This document shows, piece after piece, positions 12,937-25,560 of a stretch of 64,000 nucleotides of DNA. Origin of the DNA: Eimeria necatrix (lineage: Eukaryota; Apicomplexa; Conoidasida; Eucoccidiorida; Eimeriidae). The stretch spans positions 62,001-126,000 of the forward strand of contig NW_013654790.1 in NCBI RefSeq assembly GCF_000499385.1. The letters are read 5' to 3'. A program made the position numbers and the translations under genes. How positions within the stretch are numbered: position 1 is the first letter of the stretch; each line of letters starts with the position of its first letter. A model generated the notes under the pieces. That model made no database searches and had not been told where the DNA came from. It saw only the letters and a list, made by a program, of their open reading frames with translations.

Positions 12937-13604
12937 CTAAGGGTCATGCCGTTGCTGCTGCTGCAGCAGCAGCTACCGGTCCAAATGCTGTACTCTATAT
13001 TCGGCGTGCATATGGAAAAGAGGAACAAAGGAATGTCTAAAAACAAAGAACTAGATGCGGCTAAGACTAAAGAGCAGCAGCTGCGGCTCTGGGGGGCTAC
13101 AGCCCCAATGCTGCTACTCGTGTTACATCGTCGATGCAGCATAGTAGCAGCAACATCAGCGCATTGTGTTTTTCTCAATTTATGGTGTTATTATTTTTCG
13201 TCATATCTTAGTTGTTCGCTTTCATCAAATCGTGCGGCATTTGCTGCAACAGCAGCAGGAGCGCGCAGTGCCGAGACTGGTCAAATTTACAGTGTCGTTG
13301 TCCTTTTTTGTCATCTCTTAGCTACATGTTTAAAGCAAACGCCGCAGCAGTTGTAATAAGATGGTTGTGGCAAATCATGCTGTAGGGATCCAGCGCATGA
13401 TTAGACAGTAGAAGCAGGAACCCATCGGCGCGGCATCAACAGCTGCTGCTCCTACTGCAGCAAATAAGGAGGACATCCAGAGCATCAAGCCTTCCTGGGT
13501 TAGCAGCTACGGCGGAGTCTGCGGAAACGGGAAGAGCAGCAGTAGCAGAATTTACTTACTAGTAGCAGCAATCGCAGCAGTATCATTGAAGATTCTTTGA
13601 ACAG
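12937..13604. promoter_or_regulatory. Divergent intergenic region between MMS19 and the RRM gene
   Basis: These 670 bases separate the start codons of two divergently transcribed genes and so probably carry both promoters and 5' UTRs. The sequence has a CTG/CAG run just upstream of MMS19 (12950-12975) and several CAG-rich patches. No TATA element or recognisable operator is seen. Assignment as regulatory rests only on gene orientation. Confidence 0.5.
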
Positions 13605-15523
13605 ATGAAGCGCTCTTTACAGCTGTTAAAGACAGCGCTGCGGGCGCAGCAGCAGCAAAGAAAAACTAAAAAGGGAAGGAAGCAGCAGCAGTCAGAGCAG
13701 CAAAAGGTGCAAAACACACAGCAATTGCGGGACTCTCAGCAGGATCAATTACAGGGGAAGAAGTTGCGTCGGACAGAGAAGGAATCCGAGCGCTCCTCAG
13801 ATGCCAACGACAAGACTTCCGTATGTGCTTTATCTCGCCTTAGCCTTTTTCTTTTCCGTGCTTTAGGAAGAAATTCGCACAGATGTGTTTCAGATGCTCA
13901 CTGCTGTATGCATATTGCAACGCGTGCTCGTATGAACAGACATGCGCCGGTTAGGTACGTGTGTATGTAAAAATATGTATATTGCCACGAATGTGTCGAA
14001 GTGCATCCCATGCCTGTGACTTGCTTCCCGTTTCTTCAATATCTCTAGCTTTGTTTCTTTTCGCATAACTGCTTCTATGATTGTTTGGAGCCGCGCTACC
14101 TGTCTCCTTGCCCACTCTCCTCTTAACTTTGTACTATTGTTTTGGAGCTTATTGCTGCTGTGTACTTGCATCGTTTCTGTGTTCTTTGCTCCACATGCAA
14201 TGCTAATTGTTCTGTTGTGTCTTAATGTTTGTTCTGCCATTGGTTTCTGCCGTTATGTGCAGAAAGTTCCTCTGATCCTTTTTGTCGGCAATTTGCCGCT
14301 TTCAGTTTCTGCACAGGAAGTGAAGGACTTCTTTGGGCGTAAATTGCGTAAGTTGTGCTTGTTTCTTTCCGAAATTTCTTCAACGACTTGAAGCTGCATT
14401 GCTGTGCTGTTCATTTTCTGTAGAAGCAGTGCACTAGTGTAGCGGATATAGTGCCAAGAGTGTCTTTTTTTTTCAATATATTAGCGCGATTGGCGTTTTT
14501 TTGTTTCTTGAAGGCGATCCAAGCGATAATTAACTGCTGCGTCAATGCTTTCCATTGTGCGCTTCGTCATTTCTTTTGTTGCGGCCATTTTGTTTATTTT
14601 TGACGTCTGCTGCTGCACTCCGCATTTGCATATATAGAACTTTTCATAAAAGACGTTCGCTTGCTGACGGAAAAGGACACAGGGGCGTCAAAGGGCTGCG
14701 GATTCGTGGAGTTCACAAATAAAGAAGCATTGCAAGTATGCAGTAGCAGCACACCCGGAATACGTAGGAAGCCTTCCGTGACCTGTATTTTGCGAAAAAG
14801 CAAAGTCGGTCCACAGCCGCTCGTGCTTTTCTCAGGTTATTGCAGTGGCGTTCCTGTGGAATGTATTTTTCGTATTCTTTTGTTTATTTGTGCATGCAGA
14901 TCGCACTGAATTATGACGGAAGAACCCTTAGCGATCGGAAAATCAGAGTGGAGCTAACGGCTGGCGGGTGTGCCCTTTGTGCATAACACCTACATTACAA
15001 TATATACTAGTTTTAAGCAAAAGGATGGACGCTTTTATTCCGCGCATCGTTAGAGAGGCGGCATTTCATTGTAAGAAAAACGCTTCATAGGTTCAAGCGT
15101 CGTCTTCACAGAGCAATTGGTCTTCAGTACTTGCTGTGCTTACTCAGAGGCGGCAAATCGAAGAACCGAGCAGAAAAAATAAAAAGGAAAAATCAAGATA
15201 TGAGGAAGCGCAGGGCAAGTAACGTCTTTTTTGCGTCCGAATTTGTTCATTCTCACGTTAGCTCAGAGTCAGTCCCTGCTCGCTTTCTTGGGGTGACTTG
15301 CAAGCAGGATGCTTGTCAGGTTCTTCACTTCAAACAGTTGCAGTTCTGTATTTCCTGTGGGCTTCAGGCAGAACTGTTGAGGAAGAAGAAAGAGAAAACG
15401 AAGGAAATGATAAAAGAAAAGACGGGAAGCTCCGCCACTGCCCCGTCGGTCACACGAAAGCCCAACGCCAAACGCCCGTCAGATGCGCACCTTTTGAGGC
15501 AGGCAAAAAAACGAAGGGAATGA
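13605..15523 (+). CDS. Nop6-like nucleolar RNA-binding protein (one RRM)
   Basis: Six exons, 13605-13820, 14263-14347, 14653-14735, 14900-14967, 15148-15218 and 15372-15523, close to a 224-residue protein with consistent phases. The N-terminal 70 residues are Gln/Lys-rich. One RRM follows: RNP2 is LFVGNL and RNP1 is KGCGFVEF, with the last strand ending KIRVELTAGG. Directly after it comes a Gly-Gly-Gly-Lys-Ser-Lys stretch and a basic tail (NRAEKIKRKNQ, then KEKTKEMIKEK) ending in KKRRE. This order, RRM then a GGGKS-type basic tail, is that of yeast Nop6 and related small ribosomal subunit biogenesis factors, so a nucleolar role is inferred. An acidic-basic RRM protein of another family remains possible. 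The ATG at 13605 is preceded by stops in frame. Confidence 0.85.
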
Positions 15524-15967
15524 ACTCCGCATTGATTAAATTTGTATGGCTTCTTTATTCTTATAGAGTAACAGTCACAATGGAAAAGAAGCTGGTAGAT
15601 CCAGCTGGAATGCTCGAGTAGATGCAGATGTGAACTGGAGGCCAAAGACAGCGAAAATGTCGTATTTATGCTGCGGCTCGTATTTGGAACGGTTGGAGAT
15701 GCTGTGGGAGAGTCACTTTGATCGCATTTAGTTCCTATTTACATCCCAGAAGCACCTGGCAAGTGGAAAGGCCGCTACTCATTAGTACAATTTAAAAAGA
15801 CAGTGCAGCAGCGAAAGTAATCAAGGAAGATTGTACTCGCTCTAATGGCGCAATTATGCCAAGCAGTTGTTCCGCCTGCTACAAGGCCACAAAAGAGAAA
15901 GCAGCTTAGCGCTTGACGAAGTTTCATAGCATTCACACCTGTGTCATCGTCACGGTTCGGGTTCACA

Positions 15968-16330
15968 GCAGTTGCTAGAGCTGACTTCAGCTCTCGTGCC
16001 TATGACGGCCAGCAAACAACTAGTTGGCCGGTTCCACGATTTTCGTATCTCGCCATGCCCCACTCTGCTGCGCCGGATGGATGGTAGATGCTGCTTTAGC
16101 GTCACCTCTGTGTAGCAAGTCAGGCGTAGTAGGATTCGGAGCAGTTGTTGCATCTGGCTTCAACTTTCGCGCCTGTGACTGGCAGCAAACAACTACAGCA
16201 TCGCAAATTAGAATTAGTGGGCATATCAAGACGTCTGCGAAGTTGCCTTTTGCGGGGTCAACGATGTTCCCAGTCTCACCACTCCCACCTCTCCTGCGCC
16301 AAATGCATCGTAGATGCTGCTGCGGCATGG
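15968..16330. repeat. Imperfect tandem duplication of about 130-190 bp
   Basis: Two related copies are seen. Copy A starts near 15968 and copy B near 16140. Both begin GCAGTTG, contain a well-matched block ending CAGCAAACAACT (near 16022 and 16193), and end in a block that closes with GTAGATGCTGCT (near 16096 and 16320). Copy B has an extra segment of roughly 60 bases in the middle. Matching blocks look about 70-80 percent identical by eye. Confidence 0.65.
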
Positions 16331-17460
16331 CACTCATTTTGTTCTTCTCCACCACTTAAAGAGCATTGCACCCAATCAAAGCAGGTAAGCGAGGTGAGCT
16401 GGACGACTCAGAAAAAAGGATATCAGCAGCAGAGGCTTGCGAGGGGAGCTGTGCCGCAGGCTTAGTTGCCTCACGGTCGCGTTGGTAAGAGGACCGCGCT
16501 CTCCTGGCGTTTGAAACTTGGCATGGAGCAAGAACGCGTGAAGGCGAGGCAAGTGAGGTGCAGCTTCTCTTCATTTTTCTGCTGGGCTGAAAGGTAATGG
16601 AGGAGAGGAACGGGAACGGGGAAGGTGGAACATTGCAATGTCGGATTACGATGCAGGTGAAGCAAGCCATCCATGAGTGTATTAGTTTATCAAGGGTACT
16701 GTGTATGCACACTTTGCAAGTTCTGTAGGCAAAATAAGACTTTTCGCTGCTTGAAGGTGTGTAAAATTGTAACAAGTGAAGCTCTAACAACGCCTTCTAA
16801 CCGTCCGGCACATAAAATAGCCACGACAATGACTCCTCTGGCAGGCACTTGAAAAGTGTGAGCGTTGCAAGATTTGTGACATCAAATGGCACGAATTAGG
16901 TTCGTTTGTAGGCCTTAGTTATGTACAGTCTATATTTCCAGCCCGGCAACCTCAAGCGCGCGCACTTGTCTGATATGCTCCGTAGTTACTCCGTGTTCAA
17001 CTACAAAAAGGTGTTGGGTGTTTTGTTGCATGCTTACTCATTTGACTCCCTTGTGCGGACTGAAGCTTCGTTTTCACGTTGATCTAGCGCACGCAGCTAC
17101 TGCTTTCGTCTTTTGGGCCAGCTACAGAAGTCGCATGAGGGCGGCGCAGTGCGATTTTATCACTATATGTACATAACCGAGGCGCTAAATGTGAATGCAG
17201 TAAACCTTGACTATAGAGATTTAACGTGAAATAGTGCTGGCCTTCGGCGTTTTTGCTTCCATCAAGAAAACATGTTCCACGTATGTGCGTAGATACGTGA
17301 GACATCAAAATTTCTGTACATCTTTGCTAGTACGTGTTCTACAGCCTGCTCCATAAAAAATAGGGGAACAATTGGAGGTCTATACACCCGCCTGCATGTT
17401 ACTTTTCCTGTAAATGTATTCGTCCAGATGCAGAATGCTTGCTTAGGCATTTCCCCTTAG

Positions 17461-17519
17461 CATATATATATAGATATCTATATGTATATCTATATATATA
17501 TGTATATATATATATATAT
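17461..17519. repeat. TA-rich microsatellite
   Basis: A run of alternating TA with ATC and GTA interruptions. It is the longest simple AT repeat in the window and lies in non-coding sequence. Confidence 0.9.
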
Positions 17520-18233
17520 TCCCCAATCTGAGCTTGTCTACTTGCAAAGAATATTTCGTCCAATCCATATCGGTAAACATTTGGTTAGGGGCTAACAAAT
17601 GAAGATAAGGAAAAAGACAATGAACGCCTCTTCACAGGTAAAACGCAAGAACCCTACAGACCTGTAATACGCAGCAGCAATGCGACTACAAGCGGCAGCT
17701 CTCTTTGGCTTAACTGGAGCTGCTCCGCCGCTGTTCCCGCAAAATAGTTGCCGTGTGTTCTCTACCTCATACACGTACGTGAGAAGCCCTGCTTGCACAA
17801 GCTTTTTCCTTGTGTATAGTTTATACAGAGACCGAATAAGCATGGAGACAAGGTGAGAAAGAAAAACTGCTTTAGTGCTGGTGCTGTCTGCCACTTGATA
17901 CGCACTTGCGAATAAGATGCACCGAAATTAGCGAGGCGCACCACAAGCAGCATCGACTTATTTGCCTGATTGTCGATTTTGTCCTTTTTTTCCCTAGGCA
18001 TGTAGCTCTGCTGTATTTAGATGTTAATTCATTATCCTTAGCTGTTCTTGTTGATTTTGCGCTCCATTGTATGTTTGTTGAATATGTGATTAAGTCAACG
18101 GAGTTCGTGACTGGGTCAAGTGCTGTCCGTGTCATGTACTGCCACCCTTCCTTGTAGGTGACTATAAGCCCTATAGGAGACTTGTAGTCACAAGAAATTA
18201 TTCTTCACCGCCCTTTATTCTTGCCGGTTGTCC

Positions 18234-21200
18234 TTAGTTGCCATAATATTTGTTTTCGCTGCGCTGTTGTGGCGATTCCGTTCTCAAAGTTGGCTCGTGG
18301 ACTTCACGGGCTTCCATGAGATTTTCAAGTAGCGACTCTTTGAAGCATCTGAGGCCCAACTTGGGGTCGAAGCCATGGATCTCCTTTACGTCAATTTTGA
18401 TCATGAACTCAACTATCGCCTCCGACAGGATCTGTAATGACAGACGCAACAAGAGAGCACAGCTGAAGTTATCAATTCTGCACTGGCTAGAGTTTCGCAA
18501 GAAAAATTGAGCTCTACATATGTGAAGCACTAGCGTGAAATGCAACGGAACGTCAGCAACTCATCCCTTGTTCTGATTTTATAGTAATACGTGAGTAGGT
18601 GAGCAGGTGAACTTTAAAGAGGTGCTACGCACTTGTCCCGGGACGGATATAGGAAAACCAGGTGGGTACGGGATGATGAAGGTGCTGCCGACGAGAATTC
18701 TACCATTTCTGATCAATTCTATGGCTTCCTTCAGGCTGTAATACTCGACGTTTTCCTCGTCGTAACTTAAATAGAAGGGCTCCCGCACATCTCCGTCTCT
18801 TATGCAAGCTTCACAGTGTGTGCTGCTGCTGTCGCTGGATCCATGATCAACGCTCCTCGGGCTCTCCACAGGGGTACCATCCCCGCGTTGCTTGTCACTG
18901 CTTCCAATTTTGGTACTCATGGGCTGCAAAGGAACCTGAGAAAATGCGGGATGAAAGCCAGAAAAGTTGGGAAGCGCCGGGCAGTCGTGAACAATCCAGT
19001 CAATTTGTTGTTCCAACTCCTCCAGCTCGCGGCGGCTGCTTAAGAGCCGCCGCATTTCGAGCTCCTGAGAAACGCAGACGTCTTGATACTAGCACTAACA
19101 TTAGTTTTCTGTGCAAGCTCGAGCAAAAATAGCATGGCATGCCTGTGACTTGCTTAGGTACGGTGTAACAGGTGCACAGCAGCGCTGCCCGCGATGATGA
19201 GGTAAAGTACACAGTCATCTTGAATCGAAATGCTTCACTAATGCTATAAATGAGTTTCCCAACATCGGAAAGTGAAAAATTATTACCGCCGGCGTGTTAC
19301 CTGTGCACAGTGTCGAATACAGCTTCTCAGAAAAACACAGGATGATCTGGTGGTGCCGATGTTGGTCATGAACAACACACTGTTTCTTGACGTTTTGTTT
19401 ATTTGAATTCCGTACTTATCCATCAGCCATTTCACCTTGAAGGTATCCCCATCCAGGCCAGATTTCCTGCAAAACAAAAGCCATACATACCCGGTCAGCG
19501 ACCCGGGAGTTGAAATGAGCAACGAAGGAATATAAGCAAGGCAGTTTGTACGAAAGATAACCCGAGTACGCAACTAGAACTAATAATAGTAGAATGCTGA
19601 TCCTTCCATTGAAATCGCTCTGTCATCCGTTTATCATTTTTCATCAAAATGATCATTAGTACTGGTGCATCTGCCTCTTACCCTGTGTAAAGTGTAATAC
19701 GGGTTGGGTCCAAGACGAACTCATCGTCGGAAAGCCAAACTTCCTCCAACGTCTGAACATTCATTTGCTCGTCAATTAAACCATTTAGGCAATTTTCTTG
19801 AACTGAACACTGGCGGAGGCTGGCAGGGATCATGTCATGCGGTCCTAGGATCTGTGGAGAGCAGCAGCAACTTTCCATCTCTGGTTATTCAAGTTTCAAC
19901 GCAAAGCTCATTTTCTGCTCCTCAACTCGTTACATGAAGTCCATCACTCTCAGTGTCATCAACTCTCAAAGGCCGAATTCGGCGCCGGAACCGTATCAGC
20001 ATCTCACTTTGAAGTACTTGGATACGAACGGGTCCTTGCCGAGTGCGTTCCGAATAAGGAACGCGGCCTCCAGTTGCCTTTCTACAAGCCCGTATCCCTC
20101 CAATTCCATTTGAGACCGTCCTACATCTAGTGTTGCTAATATTTGATAATTTGGTGATGTGGACATATGAGTGTAATAGCTCTCCTTGAAGGATGTGTGC
20201 ACGTGGGACTCGAATAGGTCATCATTCACAAGCACCATCGAACCCTGGCGCAGAGAGGTCAACGACTTGTGAGTTGACTGAGTCGCGTAGACGCGGACTT
20301 TCACTTTATGTGGATTTGGGTACAAACGATGAGACAAAAGCGACGCAGCGCTTGCCTCTTCCAGTGAGGATACCTTCAACGTGTTCAGCAACGCCGTGTG
20401 CAGATGGTGGTACTTCCTCTCCATCAACTGGGAAGGAAAAACGCAACAGGGAATAAACGTGAGTATAAACTGAGTGGAAAATGGCAGCGAATCTCACATG
20501 ATCAGACAACTATGAAAGCAGCGAATTGCTCATGATCAGACAACCATGGAAATATCAAGAACAACACGGAGGCAGCAATGAAAGCTTGAAGGGCTTACGA
20601 TAAACGAAGAAGAGAGTAGACGAATAGCATGCAGGTCAACACACAAGCAAAAATGTGCTCGGCAAAGTACTGCCCGGGACAAAGCATCACTTTTGACTGC
20701 TGCGTGTAAGGAAAAGGGTTGAACTTTGAATGCCCGTGTAAATACATGCAAGCACTAAACCTTGATTCTTAGAATCTAGGCATTCTTTTGTATCAGAAAG
20801 GTGATTCCTGACTTCTCTCCTGAGCTCATTAGCGCAGTGCATGGCAGTTCGAGTCTTGAGGATGGGATGAAATCCGGCGTAGGCGAACCAGGCCTCATCA
20901 AAGAGGAAGACAAGATCTGGTTTTATGGCAAGACATTCTTCCATGAGCCTCTTCACGTTGTAAACGATGCCATCAAAGGTACAGTTTGTGATAACCAGCA
21001 ACCGCACATCATTCAGTCGACCAGCGCTGCGGTAGCCAAGCAAAGTCTTCTTAATATCAGTCAGAGTAACTCCACCATACATGGAGTACTCATGGAGCGG
21101 ATACGCATCCAAGTAACAGGGCCGAGCTCCGGCAAGCACTAAAGCGTAGTGATGGCTCTTGTGACAGTCACGGTCTATCAGCACCACATCATTAGGCCGC

Positions 21201-22149
21201 GTCAGCGCCTGCACCAGACCGACACAAAGCAGTAGGCTGAAGAGGGAAGCAAATGCTGCGGGAGCCGTAAATACGTGAGTTTGTAGTTACAAGCCATTGC
21301 TTGAATTATCATGTGTCTCACTTGCACAACTATCTTGTTAGACGTAGATGTTCCGTTAGTCACGAAGAACGCGTAGCTTGCATCGAAGGCTCGGGCAGCT
21401 AGCGTCTGCGCCTCTAGGAGGGATCCGTGGGGATCTAATAGTGAATCAAGGCCACCGCAGGTGGCTGAACTCTCCGCCTTGAATAAAGCAGTGCCATAAA
21501 AGTCGATCAAAAATTGAATCCACTTGCTTCTGCGTACGGAATTTCCGCGAGAAACTGCCAGGGCATGGAAAACGCCGATGGGGCGCTCGGCGTAGTGCCT
21601 CAACGCCTCAAAGAATGGACAGCGCATCTTGCTTCGAACCCCTTCAAGGATGGCTTCGTGCAGGTCCGAGTGGTCATCATTCGGCAGAAACGCGCGTTTG
21701 ACGAGGTGGTCGACGTGTTCGAGAGAGGCCAAGCCCAGGCCCGTGCATACACAGTAGATATCCAACGCGCGGCGGCACTGGTGCAGGCTGCGCACCAGCG
21801 TGGGGATTACAGGTGCTCCCAGCTTCATTTTACCTATGGGTCCCTCTACAAACCGGTCTATTCCTCGCACAAAGCCCTCGAGCCCTGACAAAGAACGCGC
21901 CGTCGAGTGCTCTACGGGCACATTGTCTTGAATGCAGACGGCCAAGATTTCTGGATTGACGATCACAGCCAACAGCGCCCGCCGTATGGTGTCCACCTCA
22001 ACTATGCGGTAAGCTAAATCTCCCTCTATTGATTCAGTGCTCGAGATGCGCCGCAGCTCAGAGGCCAAGTTTAACCGGTGGTCGGTCTTCAAATAGGTGC
22101 AGGGAGGCACCACCACCAACACGTAAAACACATGTTGACGGCCGCTCAT
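18234..22149 (-). CDS. Orn/Lys/Arg decarboxylase, fold type I, PLP-dependent
   Basis: Seven exons, 21322-22149, 20813-21208, 20008-20427, 19682-19851, 19301-19466, 18633-19064 and 18234-18431, close to 869 residues with every phase consistent. The family decarboxylates a basic amino acid and uses pyridoxal phosphate. Seen in order: an N-terminal wing-type region, TNGTSTSNKIV, DRDCHKSHHYALVLAGARP, VLITNCTFDG-like segment, FLFDEAWFAYAGFHP, the PLP-lysine motif ATQSTHKSLTSLRQGSM, STSPNYQILATLDVGR, and the C-terminal domain (GFPISVPGQ, then KEIHGFDPKLGLRCF). This is the bacterial-type large enzyme, not the eukaryotic ornithine decarboxylase fold. Substrate cannot be read from these motifs. The start is the ATG at 22149; the donor at 20812 (GTCAGG) is weak. 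An upstream acceptor-like CAG just before the ATG means a further 5' exon is possible. Confidence 0.92.
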
Positions 22150-23223
22150 GCTGCCTGTACGTAACAAAAAAGTATGAGCAACCACGCAAACACACAAACA
22201 AACGCCCGTTCCATCCTACTGGCTAGTATAGGACAGACAAAAATATCGGCAGCAGTGAGAGCCACAATAAATACCGCTGGCCACGAAAGCCACAGTGTAA
22301 CGGATCCTCTCGTTTTATCAGTGCCGCGTGAATCAAAACGAAGTTGGTTCATTAGCAAATGGATAGATAAAAATGAACACTTATGCGTGCGAAATTCCGC
22401 GAGTGGACAATGTGTCCAGTGTAAACATCCATAGGGCTTCAACATGGAAATGGACGGAAGCGTGGGGACGCTGGAACGCAGAGCAAAAGTGCGCTGCATT
22501 CTGCACAGGTGCGCGATAAAGAAGGGCTGCAGAGTGAAAAGCTGAAAGAAGTTGGCTTGATGGGTTTAAGCAGTCAACTAATTACACCGTTCAGTCTAAT
22601 TAGTTCGAGTGAGGTATGAGAACCTTGCCTGTAACAGAAGACATGGATCCAACCACACGACTTATCGTGGAGCTCGCGCAGTCAAATTTGCCGTCCTTGA
22701 GACTTGACCGGACGCTGTGAACCTCCTCCACGCATTCTTTACCCCAAAACCACTCTATCTGCGAACAGATGCAGCCTTCAGCCCCACCCTGGAGCCTGCG
22801 CCCAAAACCCTAGACCTTACGCCCAACATCCTAGGACTTTTAGCATTTAAACACAATATGGCGGAGCCAAAGGGAAAACGATTTGGCACGCGCAAAGATT
22901 TTATCTGCATCAAGGTGCTACGTGGCTAGCCATCCACATGATAAGTCCGCATAAACTGAGTGCAAGTAGGATATTTAAAGATGTGCAATTAATGTGTATC
23001 AACTTGACAAATTACGCCCCGCGCTTAAGCTTTCTCACAAAAAAGGAGAGATAAAGATGTTTATTCTCCATTCACTTCTTAAAATTGGGCCATGCTATTT
23101 CTTGTAGCCGTATCCTTTGATCTGCTCTTGGGTACCCCAGCAGTTTGTTTACCTTCAGCCACAGTTTGGGCTACAATTTAGTCCAGCCAAATCTAGAAAA
23201 GAACAAAAAAGGTTTCGACGCAC

Positions 23224-23619
23224 CTCCTCAAGGCAATCAAGAGCAGCGTCTACCTTCTGCAGGGTCCTGGCGGCCACATGAGCGGCCAGGGCCTGCCATA
23301 GCTCTTCTCGCAGCTGTGCCACATAGGTGGTGTCGCTGGTGAGAAAATCTTCTGTGGTGCAGGCGAAGGTATCACCCCTAAACACAGGCGCTGGAGCCTC
23401 TGTGGTGTCTGAACACTTCAAGGGGAAAGGAGGCGCAGGGGTCGCAGCTCCCGATACACCTGAGCGGTGTGCAGAACCCCCGGAACGAACCAGGGAGTCC
23501 ACATCGAAGTGCTTCGTGCCCAATGGCCCATTGGTTCCCCCCTGCGAAGTAGATAGCTGGGAGACGCGGCGCTCTGCACCTGTCTCAATTGTGCTCCGAC
23601 GCTCAAGAATGATTGGAGG
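23224..23619 (-). CDS. Unassigned probable exon, 132 codons
   Basis: An open minus-strand frame is bounded by an acceptor (CTACTCAG before 23619) and a donor (GAGGAG then GTGCGT at 23223), and is phase 0 at both ends. It begins PPIILERRSTIE, has a Ser/Pro-rich middle, and ends in a helical stretch (YVAQLREELWQALAAHVAAR then VDAALDCLEE). No family is recognised. It lies upstream of the decarboxylase on the same strand but the phases do not join directly, so either an intermediate exon is missing or it belongs to another gene. A different overlapping frame at 23418-23690 begins with a hydrophobic signal-like segment and is less favoured because it lacks splice-supported continuation. Confidence 0.4.
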
Positions 23620-25127
23620 CTGAGTAGCAGGAACACCACACCAGCACGCTGCTTATGCAAAGTTTTGTTCATAGGCCCAGTGCTACTCATCTAGTGCGCA
23701 GGCTACGAAGAATTGCTTTGTAAGGACACAAAAATGACAGTTAGGGCCTATGAGGCAATGTGTAGTCAAGCACAATCTAAATCTGCACATTCCCGCCGAT
23801 CAATCGTTTTTAATGATGAGCTTAAACGGCCATAAAACGCACAGCTGGCAACAGAGGAGCCGAAGTCCTTGTCTAGGGAAGCAGTTAAAGCTCGATAATG
23901 ACTTCTGGCCATCGAACAATAGTTTACTGTGACAGCAATGGTTAGTACGAATGCGTGTGTATTGGCATGCAGGGCATTTTCGATGACGCCTCAACTGTGA
24001 GCAGGCTCTACGCTGGTGACATAGATCTCGAGTTTTCTATATCAGTGATAAACAGAATTTTTCGAGGCATTCAGTGTTTAACTGCATTCGGTAGCCGAAA
24101 ATGCTTCTGCCGGGCACGAACCATGTTTGCTGTTACGCCTAACAGCATGTGGTCCGAAGGGGAACTCTCCTTCGGTTTTAGGGGCACGAGGACGATAAAT
24201 GAAAGTCTATTGAGACGATGATGCGAAAACTAACCTCCGCTTCTATTGTTTCCCCGCGAAAGGAAGAAAGAGGGAGAGGCGACGCGCCGTGGCCGTCGAT
24301 CGACCATCTGCTGCCGGAGCTGAAGAGGCGTTGTTCTTCCATCCTTCGCGATAACCAGTAGCATGGGGAAAATGATTATAGACTTGAGGGCAAAGCGTGT
24401 TATGAAATGTATTTAGAGGGCATATTTCAGGGAACAACTGCCTGAACACCCCCAAGATTATGGTCGCGACAAAGCTCCCATGCTGACGCCCAATCAGAAG
24501 ACACGGCGGCTGCGGCGAGGCTGAGGGCCAAAACAGTCACCTACGCTAAAAACCGTGAAAAAATGATAATGAAAAGTAAAATGGAAACAAAAAAGAGTAA
24601 CGCTGGCTCAGTCGTCCCTATTTACTCATCGCTAATTCTTACAGAGCTGTACAGACTGGAAAGGAGCCCAGAGGTAGAGCAACCGTTCCAGTAGGTGCCG
24701 TTTACTCACTCATATTTTTTACATTGAAAATAGTACGAAGACCAAGGGAATTTATCCACATATATGTCTTAGGCAACAATTTGACAGCTGCCCCAGCTAT
24801 TCCGCCTCAGACGCGTCCTCAATTATGACTGACTATGCGTAGTTACCTGAGCTATCAGTTACCACAGGAAAAGACCTCATACGAAGGAATGCCCATCAAA
24901 ACCAGGGTCTCGCGCTGCAGGCTCATTGCTACCGACAGTCACCGCCTGGTTTGACTGATACAAGCTGCACTGTCTGCATCAATAAGTCAGTGCGGTCCCT
25001 CCGAGCCCTTTGCAGTGAGCCACATGAAAAATCGTTGTATTCACTTTCCGTTGGCTATCGCATACTTGCACTTTGACATAATCCTATGAACTAACTCTTG
25101 TGAAAATCAGGGTTTACATCAACAATT

Positions 25128-25560
25128 ATGTACGGTGAGGCGAGTGTACGCTCAGTACTGTTACAGCAGTTCATGCGTGCCGTCATGCATCGTCCGAGGA
25201 CCTTTTCAAGAAAGAGTGAGACAAGAAGTCAAAGTATATGCAGGCTTGTGCGTGTGTGCTTGTTTGCATCTCTGTTTGCTCTTATTCGTCTGCGTCTCGC
25301 GTTGCCTTTGTTTCTGTGCCTCTTCCCCCTATTTTATTCTGCGTCTTTCTGTCTCGTCTCTAAGCAAGTCTCTGTGTTTTCCTCCATCTGCCTCAATTCA
25401 TCTTGTGAATCTCAGTCTGTCTTCGTCTGTGTCTGTCTTCTCCCCTAGCAGTTATTTCTGGTGTCTGTCACCCCTTATGTCATTACATAAATCTCAGCGG
25501 CCCAGCTCCTACCCATATTCTGTCTCCCCATTTTCACCTTCACGGGATCGGAACAAAACA
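25128..25560. other. Pyrimidine-rich plus-strand segment
   Basis: From about 25240 to 25470 the plus strand is dominated by T and C with repeated CTGTTTG, CGTCTG and TCTGTC patterns. Composition matches the long pyrimidine-rich introns of MSH2, PRMT3 and BCD1 in this window. The open frames across it translate to Leu/Cys/Ser-rich sequence typical of such composition, so no gene is called. Confidence 0.55.

Larger units (their letters stand above)
15524..18233. other. Gene-free convergent interval, 2.7 kb
   Basis: This lies between the 3' ends of the RRM gene and the decarboxylase. No conserved protein is recognised in any frame. It contains an imperfect duplication (15968-16330) and an AT-rich microsatellite (17461-17519), both listed separately. 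Frames such as 16356-16790 minus have no family resemblance and no splice-supported partners. Confidence 0.55.

Noticed and set aside
22150..23619. Direct joining of the orphan exon to the decarboxylase start
   Set aside because: The orphan exon ends in phase 0, whereas the acceptors just before the decarboxylase ATG need phase 1 or 2.
23418..23690. Minus-strand frame starting with a hydrophobic signal-like segment, possibly a surface antigen
   Set aside because: It ends after 90 residues, overlaps a frame with better splice sites, and shows none of the surface antigen motifs known to me.
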